From assembly GCF_000015825.1 (NCBI RefSeq), contig NC_009051.1:1730695-1794694 (forward strand): a stretch of DNA of 64,000 nucleotides, read 5' to 3'. Positions 60,250-64,000 of this stretch are shown piece after piece (the stretch's first letter is position 1; each line of letters starts with the position of its first letter). Both the position numbers and the translations under genes were made by a program. The DNA comes from Methanoculleus marisnigri JR1. Its GTDB lineage: Archaea; Halobacteriota; Methanomicrobia; Methanomicrobiales; Methanoculleaceae. The notes under the pieces are model-generated. The model made no database searches and had not been told where the DNA came from. It saw nothing but the letters and a program-made list of their open reading frames with translations.

Positions 60250-60975
60250 CCCCCGCCCCAAAGGGGCGGGGTGCGACTGCTGGAACAGCAGGAGTTTGAG
60301 CACCGTCAGGTGTGAGTTGCGACGGGCCACGGGGCCGGAGCATGAGCACCGAAGGTGCGATTGAGGAGCGCGAAGCGCGGGTGGGGTGGGGGGTTACAGG
60401 TATTGTTGTATCTGGTGGAGACAGGGGAGGGGGACAAGCCCCCCTCCCCGTCAGCCCCACCTCGCACCTTCGGTGCTCGAACTCCTGTCCGAAACCCTTT
60501 CGGGTTTCTCAAGCTCCGGCCCTGCGGGCCCTCGCATCCTGCGGACAGTCGTTCTTCGGAGCGTCGTTCCCCCAATGGCGATAGCCCCACGGTCCAGCGT
60601 ACGGGGCTTTGTCCTTACATCTTGAATATCCCTGCTTCTGCAAGACCATAACCACCTCTCATGCTCTCGCCGCGACCCGCCCCCTCCCCATCCTCACATA
60701 ATGCTAGTGCCGAAATCTCCATCCGCCCCGTTCGCTCGCACCTGACGGTGCTCGAACTCCTGCCGTTCGTAGGCGCATCTCCGGTGCTCCTGCTCCGCTC
60801 CTCGCACCTAACGGTGCTTACGTTCGCTATCGCTCACGCCTCGCACGTAACGGTGCTCACGCTCACTACGTTCGCGCCTCGCACGTAACGGTGCTCACGC
60901 TCACTACGTTCGCGCCTCGAAGACCTTCGGTCTTCTCGAACTCCTGCTCTACGGGCAGTCGTTCCGTCCCCCCGG
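60250..60975. repeat. palindrome-rich intergenic repeat region
   Basis: No gene is supported between 60088 and 61023. The region is a patchwork of small hairpins: CCCCGCCCC-AAA-GGGGCGGGG (60250-60271), CTGCTG-GAA-CAGCAG, GAAACCC-TTTC-GGGTTTC (near 60500), GGCCCTGCGGGCC, GAAGACC-TTC-GGTCTTC (60919-60935). These are interspersed with at least six copies of the CGCACC-NNN-GGTGCTC core also found at 5157-5441 and 33935-34012. Long frames on both strands here are repeat read-through. Confidence 0.8.
60800..60914 (+). repeat. short tandem repeat, two identical 38-bp units plus a diverged one
   Basis: The unit CCTCGCACGTAACGGTGCTC followed by ACGCTCACTACGTTCGCG occurs at 60839-60876 and is repeated exactly at 60877-60914. 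A diverged unit precedes them at 60800-60838. It is a recent tandem duplication inside the palindromic repeat. Confidence 0.85.
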
Positions 60976-61023
60976 TGCCAATTATTAATACACCATAGCC
61001 AGAAACGGTATCTCGATATTTCC

Positions 61024-61989
61024 ATGAAACCAACGCAGCCAGTCAAACCAAACAGCAATATAACGGCCCTCTTAGAGTCCATGAGCAGGACCGGTTTTCA
61101 GGGGAGAAAACTCGGGGAGTCGCTCGGCATCTGGACCAGGATGGTCAACGATCCCGACTGCACGATATTCATGGGACTGTCGGGCGCGATGATCCCGGCA
61201 GGTATGCAGAACGTGCTCATCGAACTCGTCAAACATCGCTACGTCGACGTCATCGTCTCGACGGGCGCGAACATCTTCCACGACACCTGCGAGCACCTCG
61301 GGGTCCGGCACTACCTCGGCCACCACCACGCGGACGACGAGGCGCTCTTTGCGGAAGGGATCGACCGCATCTATGACGTCTTTGCCTACGAGGAGGAGTT
61401 CCGCAGCATCGACGCGGAGATTTCGCGGTTCGCCGACACCATGGCGCCGTTCCAGGGTTCGTCGCGGGAGTTCATCCGGCTCCTCGGCAACTGGCTCCGC
61501 GAGCAGAAGCCACAAGGTCGGTCGCTCATCGCCACCTGCGCCGAGTACGGCGTCCCGATCTTCATCCCCGCCCTCTGCGACTCGTCGATCGGGATCGGTC
61601 TCGTGATGGCCCGCCGGCGCGGGGTCGACGTCGATGTCGACCAGCTCGCCGATACTGACGAGATCACCCGTATGGTCGAGGAAGCGAAGAAGACCGGCGT
61701 CATCTACGTCGGCGGCGGCGTCCCGAAGAACTTCATCCAGCAGACCCAGGTCATCGCGTCGATCCACGATCAGAACCTCGGCGGGCACGCCTACGCGATC
61801 CAGTACACCACCGACGCCCCCCACTGGGGCGGCCTCTCCGGGTGCACGTTTGAAGAGGCGATCAGCTGGGGCAAGGAAGCGCCGGCGTGCCCGCGGGTCC
61901 AGTGCTTCTGCGATGCCACGATCGCGCTTCCCATCGTCGCATCGGGGCTGATCGGGAGCGGTATCGAGCGCGCTCGCCGGTCACCCTGA
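61024..61989 (+). CDS. dys: deoxyhypusine synthase
   Basis: The 321-residue protein has NAD-binding and active-site segments 'FMGLSGAMIPAGMQNVLIE', 'VIVSTGANIFHDTCEHLG', 'IYVGGGVPKNFIQQTQ' and 'TFEEAISWGKE' with the conserved lysine that forms the imine with spermidine. It makes the deoxyhypusine side chain on translation factor aIF5A. It has an AT-rich promoter (60982-61020) directly after the repeats. Confidence 0.93.
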   Translation: MKPTQPVKPNSNITALLESMSRTGFQGRKLGESLGIWTRMVNDPDCTIFMGLSGAMIPAGMQNVLIELVKHRYVDVIVSTGANIFHDTCEHLGVRHYLGHHHADDEALFAEGIDRIYDVFAYEEEFRSIDAEISRFADTMAPFQGSSREFIRLLGNWLREQKPQGRSLIATCAEYGVPIFIPALCDSSIGIGLVMARRRGVDVDVDQLADTDEITRMVEEAKKTGVIYVGGGVPKNFIQQTQVIASIHDQNLGGHAYAIQYTTDAPHWGGLSGCTFEEAISWGKEAPACPRVQCFCDATIALPIVASGLIGSGIERARRSP

Positions 61990-62104
61990 CCACCACAATC
62001 ATTATTAGGCCATCATACCAAAATTAGTAGGCACAAGTCATAGAATGCTGTGTCTGGAGCAACACCATTGCGTGTTGCGAGTATCGAAAGATGCGAAGTT
62101 CTAT

Positions 62105-62189
62105 GTTGAGGTAGCCAAGCCTGGTATGGCGCAGGTTTGCTAAACCTGTGTCCCCCTGGGACTCGAGGGTTCAAATCCCTCCCTCAGCG
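62105..62189 (+). tRNA. tRNA-Ser (anticodon GCT)
   Basis: The acceptor stem GTTGAGG (62105-62111) pairs with CCTCAGC (62182-62188). The anticodon loop TTGCTAA puts GCT at 62139-62141. A long variable arm follows, then T arm GAGGGTTCAAATCCCTC. The length of 85 bases and extra arm fit tRNA-Ser. No CCA is encoded. It sits just upstream of the ribosomal protein operon and may share its promoter. Confidence 0.95.
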
Positions 62190-62223
62190 CTTTCACCGAC
62201 AAGGTCGATGATGAGGCGATCAC

Positions 62224-62673
62224 ATGGATGAAGAAGAGATAAAGTACTTTGTTCGAGTCAGAAACACTGATCTCGACGGCACCAAGGCAGTGCACATCGC
62301 ACTGACCGGGATCAAGGGCATCGGTCCGCACACGTCGCGCACCATCACCGCCCTTGCCGCCGTGGACCCGCATGCCATACTCGGCAAGCTGGACGACGAA
62401 TCCGTCGGACGGATCGCAAACGCCGTCGACACCTACACCGAACAGGTGCCCGACTGGATGGTAAACCGCCAAAAAGACGTCTACACCGGAGAGGTCCGCC
62501 ACCTCCTCGGAACCGATCTCACCATGATGAACGACGACGACGTCAACCGCATGAGAAAGATGCGGAGTTACCGCGGCATCAGGCACGAGACCGGGCAGAA
62601 GGTCCGCGGCCAGCGCACCAAGTCCACCGGAAGAACGGGCACGACCGTCGGCGTCAAGAGGAAGAAAGACTGA
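62224..62673 (+). CDS. rps13: 30S ribosomal protein uS13
   Basis: The 149-residue protein shows '[21 protein letters not shown]', '[13 protein letters not shown]', then '[20 protein letters not shown]' and the basic end '[12 protein letters not shown]', the archaeal uS13 layout. It binds 16S rRNA in the small-subunit head. It is the first protein gene of the uS13-uS4-uS11-rpoD operon. Confidence 0.97.
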
Positions 62674-62684
62674 ACGGTGATTGA

Positions 62685-63233
62685 ATGGGATATCCAGGAA
62701 AAAACCATAAACAGTACGCGACGCCCAAGCGGCGGTTCGAGAAGACCAGACTTGAGGACGAAAAGCGGCTCATCATCGATTACGGCCTGCGGAACAAGCG
62801 CGAACTCTGGAAAGCCCAGAGCGTGCTACGGAAATACCGCGCCGGCGCCCGTGAACTGGTGGCGCTGCGCTCGGGTGGGCTCAGCACGGAGGACTACCTG
62901 AAGAAGAGAGACCAGCTCGTCAACCACCTGTACCGCTACGGTCTCGTCGGCGAGAACGCCGATGTCGGTGACGTTCTCGCGCTCAAAGTCGAGCAGCAGC
63001 TCGACCGCCGGCTTCAGACGCTGGTTCTCCGCAGAGGGTTCGCACGATCCCCCAAGCAGGCGCGCCAGTTCATCACCCACGGCCACATCGCGATTAAAGG
63101 TCGCCGCGTGACCATCCCTGGTTACCGGGTCGAGAGAGCCGAAGAGGCCGAGATCAGTTACTACGGCCCCTCCCCGCTCACGAACGAGGTTCATCCCGAG
63201 AGAAGCCGCATCGCCCGCGCAGGAGTGAGGTAA
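62685..63233 (+). CDS. rps4: 30S ribosomal protein uS4
   Basis: The 182-residue protein has a central S4 RNA-binding domain: '[20 protein letters not shown]', '[19 protein letters not shown]', 'PGYRV'. The N-terminus begins [11 protein letters not shown]. It initiates small-subunit assembly. It starts 11 bases after rps13. Confidence 0.97.
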
Positions 63234-63237
63234 AACC

Positions 63238-63627
63238 ATGGCAGAAGAGAAATGGGGCATCGCGCACATCTTTGCCTCCTTTAACAACACCATCATCACC
63301 GTCACCGATCTCTCCGGAGCGGAGACTGTCACCAAGAGCAGCGGCGGAATGGTCGTAAAGCAGGACAGAAACGAGAGCTCGCCGTACGCAGCCATGCAGA
63401 TGGCGATCCAGGTCGCGCAGAACGCACGGGACAAAGGGATCACCGGCGTCCACGTGAAAGTCCGCGCACCCGGCCGCGGCAAACAGCGGAGCCCGGGGCC
63501 CGGAGCCCAGGCAGCGATCCGCGCCCTTGCCCGTGCAGGGATGAGGATCGGCCGCATCGAAGACGTCACCCCGGTGCCTCACGACAGCATCCGCGGCAAA
63601 GGCGGCCGGAGAGGAAGGAGAGTGTAA
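63238..63627 (+). CDS. rps11: 30S ribosomal protein uS11
   Basis: The 129-residue protein shows '[20 protein letters not shown]', '[15 protein letters not shown]', '[15 protein letters not shown]', '[20 protein letters not shown]' and '[20 protein letters not shown]', typical of archaeal uS11. The TAA stop overlaps the rpoD start by one base (TAATG). Confidence 0.97.
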   Translation: MAEEKWGIAHIFASFNNTIITVTDLSGAETVTKSSGGMVVKQDRNESSPYAAMQMAIQVAQNARDKGITGVHVKVRAPGRGKQRSPGPGAQAAIRALARAGMRIGRIEDVTPVPHDSIRGKGGRRGRRV

Positions 63628-64000
63628 TGGAGATAGCGTTTTCTCGACTGGACGAGAGAGTCGCCAAATTCACCCTGAGCGGCGTTTCGATGTCGTTTGC
63701 CAATATGTTACGGCGAGCGATGATCAGCGAAGTGCCGACACTCGCCATCGAAGATGTCCGCATCTACGACAATACAAGCGTTCTCTTCGATGAGATGCTG
63801 GCGCACCGCCTGGGGCTCATACCACTCCGAACCGACCTGAAACGCTATAAGCCGCGCAGCGAATGCACCTGCGAAGACGCAGGATGCCCGGTCTGCACTG
63901 CGACCTATACGCTCTCCGTCGAGGGGCCGAAGACCGTCTACTCAAGCGACCTGATTCCGCAGGATCCCGACGCCGCACCGGCGGATGAGAAGATCCCCAT
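63627..64000 (+). CDS. rpoD: DNA-directed RNA polymerase subunit D (3' end outside window)
   Basis: The 124 codons visible start '[19 protein letters not shown]', with 'FANMLRRAMISEVPTLAIED' and 'RLGLIPLRTDL', the archaeal homologue of bacterial alpha/eukaryotic RPB3. The 'CTCEDAGCPVC' segment provides cysteines for the iron-sulfur cluster found in many archaeal D subunits. The frame runs off the right edge. Confidence 0.96.
   Translation, partial: MEIAFSRLDERVAKFTLSGVSMSFANMLRRAMISEVPTLAIEDVRIYDNTSVLFDEMLAHRLGLIPLRTDLKRYKPRSECTCEDAGCPVCTATYTLSVEGPKTVYSSDLIPQDPDAAPADEKIP

Noticed and set aside
60250-60975. CRISPR array
   Set aside because: Repeats here are variable, contain nested palindromes, and lack unique equal-length spacers. 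No cas genes occur in the window.

Overview
This window is archaeal chromosome from a methanogen, most likely a member of the Methanomicrobiales close to Methanoculleus. The archaeal assignment rests on deoxyhypusine synthase, diphthine synthase, the archaeal uS13-uS4-uS11-RpoD block, tRNAs without an encoded CCA, TATA-box promoters and PGF-CTERM surface-sorting tails. The methanogen assignment rests on four genes for coenzyme F430, the nickel cofactor of methyl-CoM reductase. Most of the window is GC-rich and densely coding, with ATGA/GTGA start-stop overlaps marking operons. I made the taxon call by recognising families, without a database search.

Layout. 1-6,640: a divergent nuclease/TIM-barrel pair, the F430 genes cfbA-cfbE-cfbD-cfbB, ilvE and tRNA-Glu. 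6,640-11,060: an AT-rich accessory island with a membrane-protein gene broken by an in-frame TGA, a second membrane-protein gene split by an IS5-family element, and a TIR-domain effector-like gene. 11,060-16,400: small regulators, a duplicated approximately 270-bp segment, two membrane proteins (HdeD-like, PsiE-like), a decayed acetolactate-synthase remnant and a structured possible IS605 scar. 16,400-23,950: a minus-strand cluster of secreted or membrane proteins (beta-propellers, PGF-CTERM proteins, a LolA-like lipoprotein) with three copies of one promoter motif, next to a divergent membrane-anchored winged-helix regulator.

24,000-34,400 holds mostly housekeeping and stress genes: Hsp20, a uracil-DNA-glycosylase-like protein, a DEAD-box helicase, trehalose synthase, an FkbM methyltransferase, FKBP and PolX. 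34,400-37,150 is a compact operon of an HTH-FHA regulator, a membrane Ser/Thr kinase and a K+ channel. 37,200-48,730 holds SIMPL, MBL, MscS-DUF432, a PAS sensor, a NusA-like protein, HisE, a bifunctional-nuclease-domain protein, a flippase-like protein, DUF357, DphB and an iron operon (DtxR-FeoA fusion plus FeoB). 48,900-55,950 holds a second PolX with a decayed polymerase centre, two cis-prenyltransferase halves, two radical-SAM enzymes and an oapA-oapB-oapC cluster. 56,160-60,090 is five consecutive CBS-domain proteins (about 18 CBS motifs). The right end holds a palindrome-rich repeat region, deoxyhypusine synthase, tRNA-Ser and the ribosomal protein/RNA polymerase operon.

The strongest candidates for under-described systems are the FHA/kinase/K+ channel operon, the five-gene CBS operon, the shared-promoter surface-propeller cluster, and the split cis-prenyltransferase beside the decayed PolX paralogue. 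Several single-base frame disruptions lie near short homopolymer runs, so each could be true decay, phase variation or a sequencing artefact.
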